Positions 43,719-54,602 of a DNA stretch of 64,000 bases are shown here, piece by piece. This DNA comes from Flavobacterium magnum. GTDB lineage: Bacteria; Bacteroidota; Bacteroidia; Flavobacteriales; Flavobacteriaceae. Each line of letters opens with the position of its first letter. The first letter of the stretch is position 1. Position numbers and translations under genes: made by a program. Location of the stretch: the NCBI RefSeq assembly GCF_003055625.1, contig NZ_CP028811.1:2666001-2730000 (forward strand), read 5' to 3'. The notes beneath the pieces were generated by a model, which was given only the letters and a program-made list of their open reading frames with translations, did not search any database and was not told the DNA's origin.

Positions 43719-44099
43719 ATGAAAAACATCATTATCACAGACCAGGCCCCTGCACCGATCGGCCCCTACAATCAGGCGATTGCGATTGGCGACTTGCTGT
43801 TTACATCGGGCCAGATTGCGCTGGATCCGGGCACTATGGAACTCGTTCTGGACGATATAGAAACGGAAACAAAACAAGTCATGGAGAACCTCAGGGCGGT
43901 GCTTGCCGCGAACAACATGACGTTCGATCATGTTGTAAAAACCACCATTTTCATCATGGATATGGCGGATTTTGCAAAAATCAATACAGTATACGGAAGT
44001 TATTTTAATGAAGACACTGCGCCGGCACGCGAAACCGTACAGGTCGCCGGGTTGCCGAAAGGCGTTAACGTAGAGATCTCGATGATTGCATCCCGGTAA
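43719..44099 (+). CDS. RidA family enamine/imine deaminase
   Basis: 126 residues. The family pattern is complete: PAPIGPYNQAIAIGDLLFTSGQI at the start and PARETVQVAGLPKGVNVEISMIA at the end, with the conserved Arg that binds the carboxylate of the substrate. It hydrolyses reactive 2-aminoacrylate and similar enamines from PLP enzymes. Cytoplasmic trimer. Follows the LptD-like gene; a terminator lies just after the stop. Confidence 0.93.
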   Translation: MKNIIITDQAPAPIGPYNQAIAIGDLLFTSGQIALDPGTMELVLDDIETETKQVMENLRAVLAANNMTFDHVVKTTIFIMDMADFAKINTVYGSYFNEDTAPARETVQVAGLPKGVNVEISMIASR

Positions 44100-44103
44100 A
44101 CAG

Positions 44104-44144
44104 CAGCGTCAGGATCATTCAGGATGACTGCTGACGCTGTTTTA
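44104..44144 (+). terminator. Terminator between ridA and the convergent kinase gene
   Basis: CAGCGTCAG pairs perfectly with CTGACGCTG over 9 bp, followed by TTTTATT. Confidence 0.82.
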
Positions 44145-44996
44145 TTATTTGTTCAAAGCATGGTATTGAATCAGGCCGTCAATCGGGCGACGCAGGACAT
44201 TACCAATTTTAAGTCCGTGTTTTTGGAGGACTTCCTCGAGTTCTTCTTTCAGGTAAAAGGCGATTGACCCGATAAAATGCACCGGATACTTCCGTGCCTC
44301 ATCATACTGCAGGATATAATTCTCGACAAACTTTTCCATTTCCTCGAAGATAAATTTGCGGCAAAACTCCGAATCCTTGTGGCGGATCAGGAATTTGGCA
44401 AATGTCGCCAGGTAGGCATTTGGGTTTGGTTCTTTGTACAAATGATGCTTCACCGTGTCGGGGGCCACATCATATTCTGAGGCGAACTCGGCCGCGAGCG
44501 CTTTCGGCATCTTATTGAAATAATACCCGCGCAGCAAGTGCCTGCCGAAACGATTTCCCGAACAATCATCCATAGCGATGTAGCCCAACGACTGTACTTT
44601 CTGGTGCAGCACGACACCGTCGAAATAACTGCAATTGGATCCGGTGCCCAGGATGCATACGACGGCTTTTTCGTTTTTGGGTGTCGTCGCGTAGACTGCC
44701 GCATAGGTATCTTCATGCACCGATACCACCGCATTGGGAAAATATTCCTTAAACACATCGGCAAGGAAATTTTTCATCCGGTCGGTGCCACAGCCCGCGC
44801 CGTAAAAATACAGGTGCGATACATTGTTTCGGTTGTGCGAGATGTCGAATTTGTCCTCCAGCCGGGTAATGACTTCTTCTTTAGACAATACTTCCGGATT
44901 CAGCCCCAGCGATTGTGTGGTGAACAATACTTTTCCGGATTCATCAATTGAAATCCAGTCTGCCTTGGTGGATCCGCTGTCTACTAATAATTTCAT
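44145..44996 (-). CDS. BadF/BadG-type ATPase, N-acetylglucosamine kinase-like
   Basis: 283 residues of the actin-like ATPase fold: LLVDSGSTKADWISI is the phosphate 1 motif, VCILGTGSNCSYFDG the phosphate 2 motif, and GYIAMDDCSGNRFGRHLL follows. This group contains N-acetylglucosamine kinases from eukaryotes and bacteria, and the BadF benzoyl-CoA reductase activases; there is no Cys pair for a cluster as in activases, so a sugar kinase is more likely. It could feed GlcNAc released in wall recycling to GlcNAc-6-P. Confidence 0.8.
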   Translation of the reverse strand: MKLLVDSGSTKADWISIDESGKVLFTTQSLGLNPEVLSKEEVITRLEDKFDISHNRNNVSHLYFYGAGCGTDRMKNFLADVFKEYFPNAVVSVHEDTYAAVYATTPKNEKAVVCILGTGSNCSYFDGVVLHQKVQSLGYIAMDDCSGNRFGRHLLRGYYFNKMPKALAAEFASEYDVAPDTVKHHLYKEPNPNAYLATFAKFLIRHKDSEFCRKFIFEEMEKFVENYILQYDEARKYPVHFIGSIAFYLKEELEEVLQKHGLKIGNVLRRPIDGLIQYHALNK

Positions 44997-45029
44997 AGTT
45001 TGGTGTGGTTAGTTTTGTTGTTAAAACGA

Positions 45030-45160
45030 ACTGAGCGGGTCATTCTCCGTCCGTGCGTCGCCTGCCCGTAGGACAAAAGCAACTTCTTCACTTTTCGTTA
45101 AAAGCTCAAAGATTGCTTCGCCGGTTCGCGTTGCGCTTTTGCAGGCCGCGGGAATGGCTC
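45030..45160. repeat. Imperfect inverted-repeat element between kinase and gapA
   Basis: Left arm around GCGGGTCATTCTCCGTCCG...CAAAAGCAACTTCTTC, A/T-rich centre TTTTCGTTAAAAGC, right arm CAAAGATTGCTTCGCCGG...GCGGGAATGGCTC. The arms are loosely inverse of each other, and the GATTGCTTCG/CAATGAC-like ends resemble a widespread class of bacterial palindromic repeats. Only one copy is in the window, so this is a weak call. Confidence 0.35.
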
Positions 45161-45162
45161 AT

Positions 45163-45201
45163 AAAAAAACAACTCCCCTGATGTGAAATCGAAGGGAGCT
45201 G
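45163..45201 (-). terminator. Terminator of gapA
   Basis: On the minus strand CAGCTCCCTT pairs with AGGGGAGTTG (with G-U pairs) across a 12-base loop and is followed by TTTTTTT, 13 bases after the gapA stop. Confidence 0.82.
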
Positions 45202-45213
45202 TAAATATATCAA

Positions 45214-46281
<1,068 letters not shown>

Positions 46282-46305
46282 TTAACCCCTGCACTACAAA
46301 ATTCT

Positions 46306-47292
46306 TTATGTTGACATGATATCGGAAACGCGAAGCAGCTCCATATCGATTTCACTTTTTCCTTTGATGGCCTGTTCAAGCGGCGTCAGCGCAATTTTGT
46401 CTTCGAGCACACCGACCATAAAATTGGATTTGCCGTCCAGCAGCGACTCAACTGCTTTTACTCCAAGCCGGCTGGCCAGTACACGGTCATAACAGGTAGG
46501 CGCCCCACCGCGCTGCATGTGCCCCAGCACGGAGACACGCACGTCGTATTCTGGGAGATTTTCTTCCACATAATCCTTGAGCTCGAACACATTTTTCCCG
46601 ATTTTATCCCCTTCGGCAATGACCACAATACTCGATGATTTGCCTGAGGCTTTGCTTTTCTTGAGTGATTCCAGCAACCGGTCGAGCCCCAGATCCTCTT
46701 CCGGAATCAGGATTTCTTCCGCTCCCGCTCCTATACCGGCATTGAGGGCGATGTGCCCGGCGTCACGGCCCATAACCTCGACAAAGAATAACCGGTTGTG
46801 CGAACTCGCGGTGTCGCGTATCTTATCGATGACTTCGACCACGGTGTTCAGCGCTGTGTCGTAACCCAGCGTGTGGCTTGTGCCAAAAATATCATTGTCA
46901 ATCGTGCCGGGGATGCCCATTACCGGGAAACCGTACTCGTGGTTGAAGACTTCCGCGCCTGTAAAACTGCCGTCACCACCAATCACTACCAAAGCGTTTA
47001 CACCGGCATTCACCAGGTTGTCGTACGCTTTTTTCCGGCCTTCCGGCGTCATAAATTCCTTGGAACGGGCAGATTTCAGGATGGTGCCTCCTTTGTTGAC
47101 GATGTTGTTGACACTCCTCGGACCCATTTCCTTAAAATCGCCCTCAATCATTCCCTGGTATCCACGGTAAATTCCGATGCATTCTATATGATGATAAGCG
47201 CACGTCCTGACGACTGAGCGGATCGCTGCGTTCATCCCGGGAGCGTCACCACCGGAAGTAAGCACGCCGATCTTTTTTATCTCTTTTGACAT
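46306..47292 (-). CDS. pfkA: 6-phosphofructokinase
   Basis: 328 residues from the ATG at 47292, the standard length; a longer frame to 47334 runs through the -7 box. The ATP site GVLTSGGDAPGMNAAI, the IGGDGSFTGA loop and the substrate site GIPGTIDNDI with the catalytic Asp are all present, as is GHMQRGG. It makes fructose-1,6-bisphosphate with ATP. The DNA upstream has a TAnnTTTG box; gapA lies downstream. Confidence 0.97.
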   Translation of the reverse strand: MSKEIKKIGVLTSGGDAPGMNAAIRSVVRTCAYHHIECIGIYRGYQGMIEGDFKEMGPRSVNNIVNKGGTILKSARSKEFMTPEGRKKAYDNLVNAGVNALVVIGGDGSFTGAEVFNHEYGFPVMGIPGTIDNDIFGTSHTLGYDTALNTVVEVIDKIRDTASSHNRLFFVEVMGRDAGHIALNAGIGAGAEEILIPEEDLGLDRLLESLKKSKASGKSSSIVVIAEGDKIGKNVFELKDYVEENLPEYDVRVSVLGHMQRGGAPTCYDRVLASRLGVKAVESLLDGKSNFMVGVLEDKIALTPLEQAIKGKSEIDMELLRVSDIMST

Positions 47293-47320
47293 TTTTTCGA
47301 CTTTTGAAATGCTAATGTAG

Positions 47321-47328
47321 CAAAGATA
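47321..47328 (-). promoter_or_regulatory. Candidate -7 box of pfkA-gapA
   Basis: The minus strand reads TATCTTTG (TAnnTTTG), 28 bases before the pfkA ATG. Confidence 0.55.
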
Positions 47329-47469
47329 CGCCACTTCAAACCCCGAGTTTTTACTAATTTAACAAAACTGTGGATTTCAAACGTTTTCGTTAATAAGTTT
47401 TTAATTTTAGCTGGCTGTAAAGGCAAAATGCCGATAAAAAGTGGGAATTTTGGGAAAAGCCGGCGTTGC

Positions 47470-50400
47470 TTAATCTTCTTTTGGCGGAGCGCCTTCGGTG
47501 TTGGGTTTTGGCGCAGGATCGTCGTGTTTCTTTTTATCGTTGATGTGCATATAGGATGGCAGCACCTCAGAGTCTGGCGGCAAATCGTCCGAATCTTTCC
47601 TCGGCGTTTCCACCTTTTTCGCCTTGAATATTTTATTGACAAGTTGCTGAAACGTGTCAAAGTCCACTTCATAAGTAATACCCACGCCCTGTGTATAGCC
47701 AATCCCCTCCCCTATGTAATTGATGTCATTTTCACGATTGAAAAACCGCAGGTTGGCTGTGCCGTCCTCATTGATGCGGTATTGCACCTCGACGTTCCCG
47801 ATAATGGTCGATTCATTGACACCCCCGACGGGCACACCCACCTGTCCATTTACGGAAACCCGGTCATTTACTTTGGTCGAAACCTTAAAGCCTACCTGGC
47901 CCGTCGTTTCCATAGTTGGCGTCCGGTCCGGAGACACCACGAGCAGGTCAACGTTGACCTTATCATCGGCATTCTGGAAAATATTGTCAAAAATCCCTAT
48001 ACCGGTTTCGAGCAGGTTGTTCGTGAAAGCGCTTTGCGTCACCCCCTCGTTGCTCAGGAAACCGCCCGTCGCCAGCAATGTCAGCGCCTGTGTCTGGCGG
48101 ATATCCTTATCGTCAAGTTTGGTCTGGATTTCCGATTTCAGGACGGCATTTATGGTTGGGAAATTAATATCGAAATTGATCTCGGGGTTGCTGAGTATAC
48201 CGGTAACCAAAATCCCCACATTTACCGGCACTTTGCGGTTTACCGAGGCGTTGTCAAGCAATATCGCGGGATTGGCATCGGTTTTGTAGACGGCTTCCAG
48301 GTTAAGCCTGGCGCGCAGCGGATCGCCGTCCCAGGTGATGTAACTGTTTTTCTTAACCGCCAGCGTCTTGTTGATCAGCCCACGGTACCTGAAGTTGTAC
48401 GAACCTTCCCAGACGGCATAGTCACCCGTCATCTGGAATTTTCCGCGCGTGTCGATTTCCAGAAGCAGGTTCCCCACACCACGCGCATTCATACCATGAC
48501 CCGATTCGCGGTCAAGGATCACTTCGATATCGGCGTTCTGGTTTACGTCGAGGTTGAACTTCATCGAAAGGCCTTTGTAGTTGCTGTCGGGGTTTGTGGA
48601 CAGGATGCCGTTCCGGATGTTCTCTTTTTCCTTTGGACTGTAGAAGTGGATGTAGTTCCTGGTGCTCGTTGCTTCAGTGTCATTAATCGGGATCTTGATG
48701 GCCGTGCCCGGAGCCGATTTGGCATCTACGCCGATAAACAGGTCTCCGGTAGGGCCTGAAATGGTCGCTGTACCATCGATGAAGGCCGTGCCATAATAAG
48801 CTGCATCCTCGGAGTCCTTCGTGTCAAGTGCCAAAAACCGGTCGCTGCTGATGGCAAGATCCAGGTTCCAGTCCGAGAAATTTTTATGCTTGATCGTACC
48901 GTTCACCCGGCCTTCAGTGTTGTACTTCGTGTCGACCAGCGTGGCGTTCTGGAATATGAACTGGTTTTCAGAAAGGTCAATGATCGAATTGTCGCGGAAA
49001 GCATAATCCGTATTGAGGTATGGGATCTTCAATCCGGCCTCTTCCAGGAACAGGCGGCCGTTGATATCGGGTTTCTTAAACGTTCCCGAAATGTTGGATG
49101 TCCCCGAAATAAAGCCCCGTATGTTCGAAATTACCGAGCCCCCCAGCGGACTCAAAGCCGCAATGTTAAAGCGGTTGAAGCGCATGTCCACGTCCATCTG
49201 CGTTTCCTTATTGGCAATCTCGAAGGTACCTTCGGCCACAAACGATTCCACATTGTCATTCTCAAGCACCGAATTGACCGTGAATTTCCGGAACGATTCA
49301 TCGCCTTCAATGTTCAGGCGCATGTTCCCCAACCCGATATCATTGACATTCAACCCGTCAATACGCAACGACGAGGTGGGCTGAAACACCTTCTTGTCCT
49401 GTTTAAAATTGATTTTACCATCGAGCCTGCCCGTCACCCTGAGGCTGTCGACCGTGGGCAGTACTTTGGACAAATCCACTTTTTCAAAATTGAGGCTCAG
49501 GTCTTTGTATGTAGAATCCCTGAGCTGGCCCATGAGTTCCATCTTTTGGTTTTCATGTGACATCATGATGGTATCGATGGCGAAATGCTGCAGTTTCTTG
49601 TCGAAAACAATCTTATTGCCGTCGTCGGAATTTTCATTCAGAAACCAAAGGTAGTCTTTGAATTTAAGTTCCGATTTCTTAATGCCCACCACGTTATTCT
49701 TATTCTTATCGATGGTATGGTACAAATTGAGGTTGAAGAAATCGCTGCCTTTTGTACCGCCCTTGAATTCCGATCGCACAAACATGGTGTCCTTCATCGT
49801 CACGTTGATTGCACTGAAATCGGACACTTTGTAATATTTGGTCTTGATGCTGTCCATTTCGATGAACGCATTGAACAGCGGGTTCTTGTTGTCAATATTG
49901 AGACTTACCTTTTGGAACTCGTTGTCGAACGCCTTGATGTCGGGCGAACTGAAATTCATCTTAAAGTCGCTTTCATCGGAATTGATGCTGCCGCGCACAA
50001 AGGTGTTCGACCCAACTTCTATCCCTGGATAAAAAATCTCGACAATCTTGTTGTATATACTGAGGTTGAATTTTAGGAATTGCCCTTTCGTAACCCTGTT
50101 TGGCTTGTAATTGGTGTAAAGACTGCCGGCAGAGTTCTGCAGGATTTTCCCCAATTCCGCAAACCGGAACTTACCGGTCACCTTGCCATCCACAACGTCG
50201 GGTGAGTTGATCGAAATCGTCCTCACACCCTGGTTGTCAAAAGAGGATTCCAGCGTAAAATCATCAAAAATGTAGTTGTCTTTCCTGTTTTGGTACGATG
50301 CCTGTGCGATATTGACCTTTCCGCGCATGTTGTCGACCGTCGTCCCGGAGATGTCCATTCGGATATCACCTTTAAAAATCGAAATCGTATCTTTAATGAA

Positions 50401-52638
50401 ATGCAGTTTGTGCAGGTCAGCATAATCGATCTGCGTATGGAAATCATAGCGTTTCTCCTTTCCGCTCAGATCCAGCAGTCCGTCAAAGTCCATAAACAGG
50501 TTCGGATCGTTGATGATGGCCCGTCCTTTGTAAAATGGGCTTTTGAGATTGCCGTCAATCTCGATGTTGGTGTAAATATAACGGTTGTAATACAATTTGG
50601 AGACTTTGCCGCTGACTTTAGTCGCGAGGTTTTTGGTTGTAAAACCGCTTCCGTCAGCATCAATATCGAAGCTGACAATGCCCAGGTCGCTGCGCTCGAT
50701 AAATTTCCCGATGTTAAACCGGTCAGCGATAATATGGCCCTGATACACCGCATCGTCGATATCATCGATGTTTGACATGTTAAGATCGGCCTTGATATTC
50801 CCGATTTGCGTCGAAAGGTAAAAATCGGTCACCAGCGTTTCCGGAGTGAGCTCCACGTTGCCATTGAGGTTAAATCGTCCGAGTTTCTGCAATGAGGTCG
50901 GCAACTTTTTACCCAACACATCGGGCATGATGGCAGCAAGGTCGTCGTAGGTGGAGTTGAGCTTGCTGAACGCTGCCTGCATATAGAATGCATCTCCTTC
51001 TTTCCCGAAAAGATTCTTGAACACCACATCGCCGTTGATCCGCGAATTGCGGTTGTCGACCAAATGCAGGTTACGGAAAAACAGGTTATTCAGCGTCCCG
51101 GAAACGTCTGATTTCATGTCAAAAATCTTGTCGCCGCTAATGCCTTTATAAAAATACCTGATGTCGTTGCTCGAAACGGACGCTTCCATTTTTTTCGCCG
51201 TAATCCAGACCTGGTTGTTGAAATCGGCCATGCCGCCCTGTCGGTATTTCAGGCTGACATCGCCCTTGAAATGCGAATATCTGGTTTCGAGGTCGAGTTG
51301 GTCCAGGCTGATGTGCGTTTTGTCATACAGGAACTTCGCAGTCAGATTTTTCACGCGTACGCCACGGTAGTCCCGGAAAGCCATTTTGTTTATTTTGGCC
51401 GATACCTCCGGGCCGTAAATCTTGAAGTTGCTGATCGAAGCATCAAGCTTACTGAAATCAGCGTCCTTCGGATTTGCCCTGTTCTCGTCGAAAACCAGGA
51501 AACGGCTGTCGGTAAAATAAACGTTTTGTGCCTTAAGCAGGAATTTGCGCCCAGAAGGTTTTTTGCCATCATCAAAAAGCGAAATGAATGTATTGATGTT
51601 GGATTGCGTTTCGCCTTTGTAGGTTTTGAGCTTAAACACCATTTTATCAAGCCTGATGTCGCCAAAGAACAGGTCACCGTTATAGGCTTCGCTGAAACTC
51701 AGTATGTTTGTCTTGATGCGGTTGGCATAAATCAGCGTGTCGTTATGGTGGTCGCGGATCATCACCTTTTTTAACTTCACGCCCCCAAAAACCGAAACGG
51801 CGACCTGCTCCACACGGATGTTCGTCTTGTAGTCGGCGTTGATCCTTTCGGTTACATATTGCCCGATTGCAGTTTGTACGACCGGAAGCGACAACACGAT
51901 CGCGATGCCCAGGAAAAGCAGCACGACACCCAGCAGTGTCCGGAGAAATTGCCTCTTGAACACAAAAAGCGCCTCCCTTACAATAGCCCGGATTACGGCA
52001 GCCTTCGATTGCAGCCGGTACAATCCCGGCGCTGACCGGTTTAAGGAATTGAAATAAATCCATAAGACCAGACATCCAATGACCCAACAACTCAGGAAAG
52101 CCCAAGCCAGGCTTATGGTTTTTTGAGGAATGGCCACTGCTATCGCAACATGGAATAACGATATGGCAGACATGACGACGAACGCGGACTTTGCCTTGCC
52201 GGCCGCCTGGAGCACGTGGTTTCCGCCGATGAACCATGCCAGGAAAGGCAGTGAAAACAGTATAGGGAAGAAAAAATCATTGCCGGCACCACCGCTCAGG
52301 GCCAGCATTCCAGCCACAACCACCGAAGCCACAGCCAGCAACAGTGCCACGGCCTGGCTGCCATAAAGCGCGGCTAAGGTCGAATCATCACCCGATTCGG
52401 TTGCGCGCACACGCACCCGCCAGGCGCCCATACTCACCGACACGGCCAGCGTGGCGGCAAGCAATGCCATCAGCGCGGGTAATGCCATCGGGGCGACGAA
52501 GGTAATCCCTCCCATCGGCCAGGAGAACACGGCGGTAATCGCGAGATGAAGCAGTGTCAGTAAAATGCCTGCGGAAGAGAATGCCGGCTTTTGTGCTGAG
52601 GCATTGCGGGTGGGTATGTTTTGAGGGTCTACTGCCAT
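47470..52638 (-). CDS. tamB: TamB-like translocation/assembly protein with a multi-helix N-terminal extension
   Basis: 1722 residues. From about residue 230 it is a normal TamB: one anchor helix (FLRTLLGVVLLFLGIAIVLSL), a long AsmA/DUF490-type beta-helix chain, and the conserved C-terminal DUF490 domain (about 1350-1650). Ahead of it, residues 1-225 hold about six hydrophobic helices (LLTLLHLAITAVFSW, ALPALMALLAATLAV, ALLLAVASVVVAGML, FPILFSLPFLAWFIG, VVMSAISLFHVAIAV, AWAFLSCWVIGCLVL) that TamB usually lacks. A GTG at 51963 with AGGGAGG eight bases before it is a possible internal start giving 1497 residues. TamB spans the periplasm and moves lipids or proteins to the outer membrane. Confidence 0.88.
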   Translation of the reverse strand: MAVDPQNIPTRNASAQKPAFSSAGILLTLLHLAITAVFSWPMGGITFVAPMALPALMALLAATLAVSVSMGAWRVRVRATESGDDSTLAALYGSQAVALLLAVASVVVAGMLALSGGAGNDFFFPILFSLPFLAWFIGGNHVLQAAGKAKSAFVVMSAISLFHVAIAVAIPQKTISLAWAFLSCWVIGCLVLWIYFNSLNRSAPGLYRLQSKAAVIRAIVREALFVFKRQFLRTLLGVVLLFLGIAIVLSLPVVQTAIGQYVTERINADYKTNIRVEQVAVSVFGGVKLKKVMIRDHHNDTLIYANRIKTNILSFSEAYNGDLFFGDIRLDKMVFKLKTYKGETQSNINTFISLFDDGKKPSGRKFLLKAQNVYFTDSRFLVFDENRANPKDADFSKLDASISNFKIYGPEVSAKINKMAFRDYRGVRVKNLTAKFLYDKTHISLDQLDLETRYSHFKGDVSLKYRQGGMADFNNQVWITAKKMEASVSSNDIRYFYKGISGDKIFDMKSDVSGTLNNLFFRNLHLVDNRNSRINGDVVFKNLFGKEGDAFYMQAAFSKLNSTYDDLAAIMPDVLGKKLPTSLQKLGRFNLNGNVELTPETLVTDFYLSTQIGNIKADLNMSNIDDIDDAVYQGHIIADRFNIGKFIERSDLGIVSFDIDADGSGFTTKNLATKVSGKVSKLYYNRYIYTNIEIDGNLKSPFYKGRAIINDPNLFMDFDGLLDLSGKEKRYDFHTQIDYADLHKLHFIKDTISIFKGDIRMDISGTTVDNMRGKVNIAQASYQNRKDNYIFDDFTLESSFDNQGVRTISINSPDVVDGKVTGKFRFAELGKILQNSAGSLYTNYKPNRVTKGQFLKFNLSIYNKIVEIFYPGIEVGSNTFVRGSINSDESDFKMNFSSPDIKAFDNEFQKVSLNIDNKNPLFNAFIEMDSIKTKYYKVSDFSAINVTMKDTMFVRSEFKGGTKGSDFFNLNLYHTIDKNKNNVVGIKKSELKFKDYLWFLNENSDDGNKIVFDKKLQHFAIDTIMMSHENQKMELMGQLRDSTYKDLSLNFEKVDLSKVLPTVDSLRVTGRLDGKINFKQDKKVFQPTSSLRIDGLNVNDIGLGNMRLNIEGDESFRKFTVNSVLENDNVESFVAEGTFEIANKETQMDVDMRFNRFNIAALSPLGGSVISNIRGFISGTSNISGTFKKPDINGRLFLEEAGLKIPYLNTDYAFRDNSIIDLSENQFIFQNATLVDTKYNTEGRVNGTIKHKNFSDWNLDLAISSDRFLALDTKDSEDAAYYGTAFIDGTATISGPTGDLFIGVDAKSAPGTAIKIPINDTEATSTRNYIHFYSPKEKENIRNGILSTNPDSNYKGLSMKFNLDVNQNADIEVILDRESGHGMNARGVGNLLLEIDTRGKFQMTGDYAVWEGSYNFRYRGLINKTLAVKKNSYITWDGDPLRARLNLEAVYKTDANPAILLDNASVNRKVPVNVGILVTGILSNPEINFDINFPTINAVLKSEIQTKLDDKDIRQTQALTLLATGGFLSNEGVTQSAFTNNLLETGIGIFDNIFQNADDKVNVDLLVVSPDRTPTMETTGQVGFKVSTKVNDRVSVNGQVGVPVGGVNESTIIGNVEVQYRINEDGTANLRFFNRENDINYIGEGIGYTQGVGITYEVDFDTFQQLVNKIFKAKKVETPRKDSDDLPPDSEVLPSYMHINDKKKHDDPAPKPNTEGAPPKED

Positions 52639-52824
52639 GAAATCATCAGTTTAATGCTTCCGGCAATGCCAACATCAGTAAGAGACGCTGAATGGAATAC
52701 CAACGTCAGTGCGCGTCCTGAGCGGAGCGACGAAACTGAAATACTATCTTTACTGAAACCTGAATGTCTAATTTTCCTGAATTTTATTTTAAAAAAGCAG
52801 CAACGGCCTTTGGCAAAAAATAGT

Positions 52825-52832
52825 TACTTTTG
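52825..52832 (+). promoter_or_regulatory. Candidate -7 box of the tsaD operon
   Basis: TACTTTTG matches TAnnTTTG, 33 bases before the tsaD ATG. The 227-base divergent spacer to tamB shows nothing else I can name. Confidence 0.5.
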
Positions 52833-52865
52833 GCTTGTCAAATATAATTCAAAAATCCTCTGTTT

Positions 52866-53888
52866 ATGCAACCTGAAGCAGTTTTTATACTGTCCATTGA
52901 AAGTTCCTGCGATGATACTGCGGCAGCCGTAATGCATAACGACAAAGTACTGTCGAATGTTGTAGCAAACCAGCTGATACACCAGCAATATGGCGGGGTC
53001 GTTCCTGAACTGGCCTCGAGGGCACACCAGCAGAACATCGTTCCCGTGGTCGATGCGGCACTACAGAAAGCAGGCGTCACCAAAGAACAGCTGAGCGCGA
53101 TTGCTTTTACGCAGGGCCCGGGATTGATGGGTTCACTGCTTGTCGGGACGTCGTTTGCCAAATCATTGTCACTGGCGCTTGGCATCCCGCTGATTGCCGT
53201 AAACCACATGCACGCGCACATCCTGGCGCATTTCATTGACGAAGATGGATTCGACAAACCGGAATTCCCTTTCCTGGCATTGACGATTTCGGGCGGCCAC
53301 ACTCAAATCGTGAAAGTCAATGGTTTTTTTGACCTCGAAATTATCGGTGAGACTACTGATGATGCGGTCGGAGAAGCATTCGACAAAACCGCGAAGATAC
53401 TCGGACTGCCGTACCCCGGTGGGCCTTTGGTTGATAAATACGCGCAAAGCGGCAACCCGAAAGCATTTGAATTTACAAAGCCTAAAGTGCCCGGACTTGA
53501 TTTCAGCTTCTCGGGACTGAAAACGCAAATCCTGTATTTCATTCAGAAAAATGTCGCACAGAATCCGGATTTCATTACCGAAAATACTGCCGATATCTGC
53601 GCCTCTATCCAGCATACGATCATCAACATCCTGATGGATAAGCTAAAACTGGCCGTTCTTGAAACCGGGATAAACCAGGTGGCCATCGGCGGCGGCGTAT
53701 CCGCAAACTCAGGAATACGGAGTACCCTGAAAGAGGCTGAATCAAAATATGGCTGGAAAACTTTTATCCCGAAATTTGAATACACGACGGACAACGCCGC
53801 CATGATCGGGATAGTCGGCTACCAGAAGTTCCTTCACGAAAAGTTCAATGATCACGCGGTGGTCTCTAAAGCGCGGATTGCATTTTAA
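52866..53888 (+). CDS. tsaD: tRNA N6-threonylcarbamoyladenosine synthase subunit TsaD
   Basis: 340 residues. ILSIESSCDDTAAAV is the start of the ASKHA fold, AVNHMHAHILAHF holds the two metal His, and LTISGGHTQIV and KIPGLD-like VPGLDFSFSGLKT follow as expected. With TsaB and TsaE it transfers threonylcarbamoyl to A37 of ANN-reading tRNAs; these partners are not here. First gene of a five-to-six gene run with two-base gaps. Confidence 0.96.
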   Translation: MQPEAVFILSIESSCDDTAAAVMHNDKVLSNVVANQLIHQQYGGVVPELASRAHQQNIVPVVDAALQKAGVTKEQLSAIAFTQGPGLMGSLLVGTSFAKSLSLALGIPLIAVNHMHAHILAHFIDEDGFDKPEFPFLALTISGGHTQIVKVNGFFDLEIIGETTDDAVGEAFDKTAKILGLPYPGGPLVDKYAQSGNPKAFEFTKPKVPGLDFSFSGLKTQILYFIQKNVAQNPDFITENTADICASIQHTIINILMDKLKLAVLETGINQVAIGGGVSANSGIRSTLKEAESKYGWKTFIPKFEYTTDNAAMIGIVGYQKFLHEKFNDHAVVSKARIAF

Positions 53889-53890
53889 CC

Positions 53891-54598
53891 ATGCAGCTTT
53901 TTTACAATCCCGACATCGATCAAAACGCAGCTACCTTCGCATTCGACAGGGAAGAAAGCAGGCATATTGTTAAAGTGTTGCGCAAGAATAACGGTGATAT
54001 TTTACATGTTACCAACGGGTTGGGGTTTTTATTCAAGACAGAAATTGCGCTGGCGTCTGAAAACAAATGCCAGGTAAGGATTGTTTCATTTGAAAGGTTC
54101 GAACGCCCTAAACCACACCTGCATCTTGCCGTGGCACCAACAAAGATGAACGAGCGTTACGAGTGGTTTCTTGAGAAAGCCACTGAGATCGGCATCGCGG
54201 AAATCACCCCGATCCTTTGCGACCATTCTGAACGCAAAATCATTAAGACCGAGCGCATGGAGAAAATCCTGCTGTCAGCGATGAAGCAGTCAAACCAATA
54301 TTTCTTGCCCAGACTCAATGAACCGATAGCGTTCAGGGCGTTTGTATCGAAACAATATGACGGACTTAAATTTATTGCGCATTGTGCAGAAACCGATAGA
54401 AAAAGCCTTAAGAGCCAGCTCCAGCCTGACACGGACTGTACACTATTGATCGGACCAGAAGGTGATTTTTCGGAAAAAGAGATTACCTTAGCGGTTGAAC
54501 AAAACTTCATGCCTGTAACGTTAGGCGAGACCAGGCTGCGTACGGAAACTGCTGCTATCGTTGCCTGCCACAGCATCGTGTTCTTCAATGAAAAATAA
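53891..54598 (+). CDS. rsmE: 16S rRNA m3U1498 methyltransferase
   Basis: 235 residues. The N-terminal PUA-like part (FAFDREESRHIVKVLRKNNGD) precedes a SPOUT domain; LHLAVAPTKMNERYEWFLEKATEIG and LLIGPEGDFSEKEI with GETRLRTETA are the SAM-binding knot motifs. It methylates N3 of U1498 in the 30S decoding site. It starts two bases after tsaD, and its stop is four bases before the next ATG. Confidence 0.95.
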   Translation: MQLFYNPDIDQNAATFAFDREESRHIVKVLRKNNGDILHVTNGLGFLFKTEIALASENKCQVRIVSFERFERPKPHLHLAVAPTKMNERYEWFLEKATEIGIAEITPILCDHSERKIIKTERMEKILLSAMKQSNQYFLPRLNEPIAFRAFVSKQYDGLKFIAHCAETDRKSLKSQLQPDTDCTLLIGPEGDFSEKEITLAVEQNFMPVTLGETRLRTETAAIVACHSIVFFNEK

Positions 54599-54602
54599 CA
54601 TT

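Noticed and set aside
47428..48759. 443-codon plus-strand open frame inside tamB
   Set aside because: It lies antisense to a well-supported TamB domain; its His/Val/Arg-rich composition is what codon bias of the sense gene produces. No motif or promoter.
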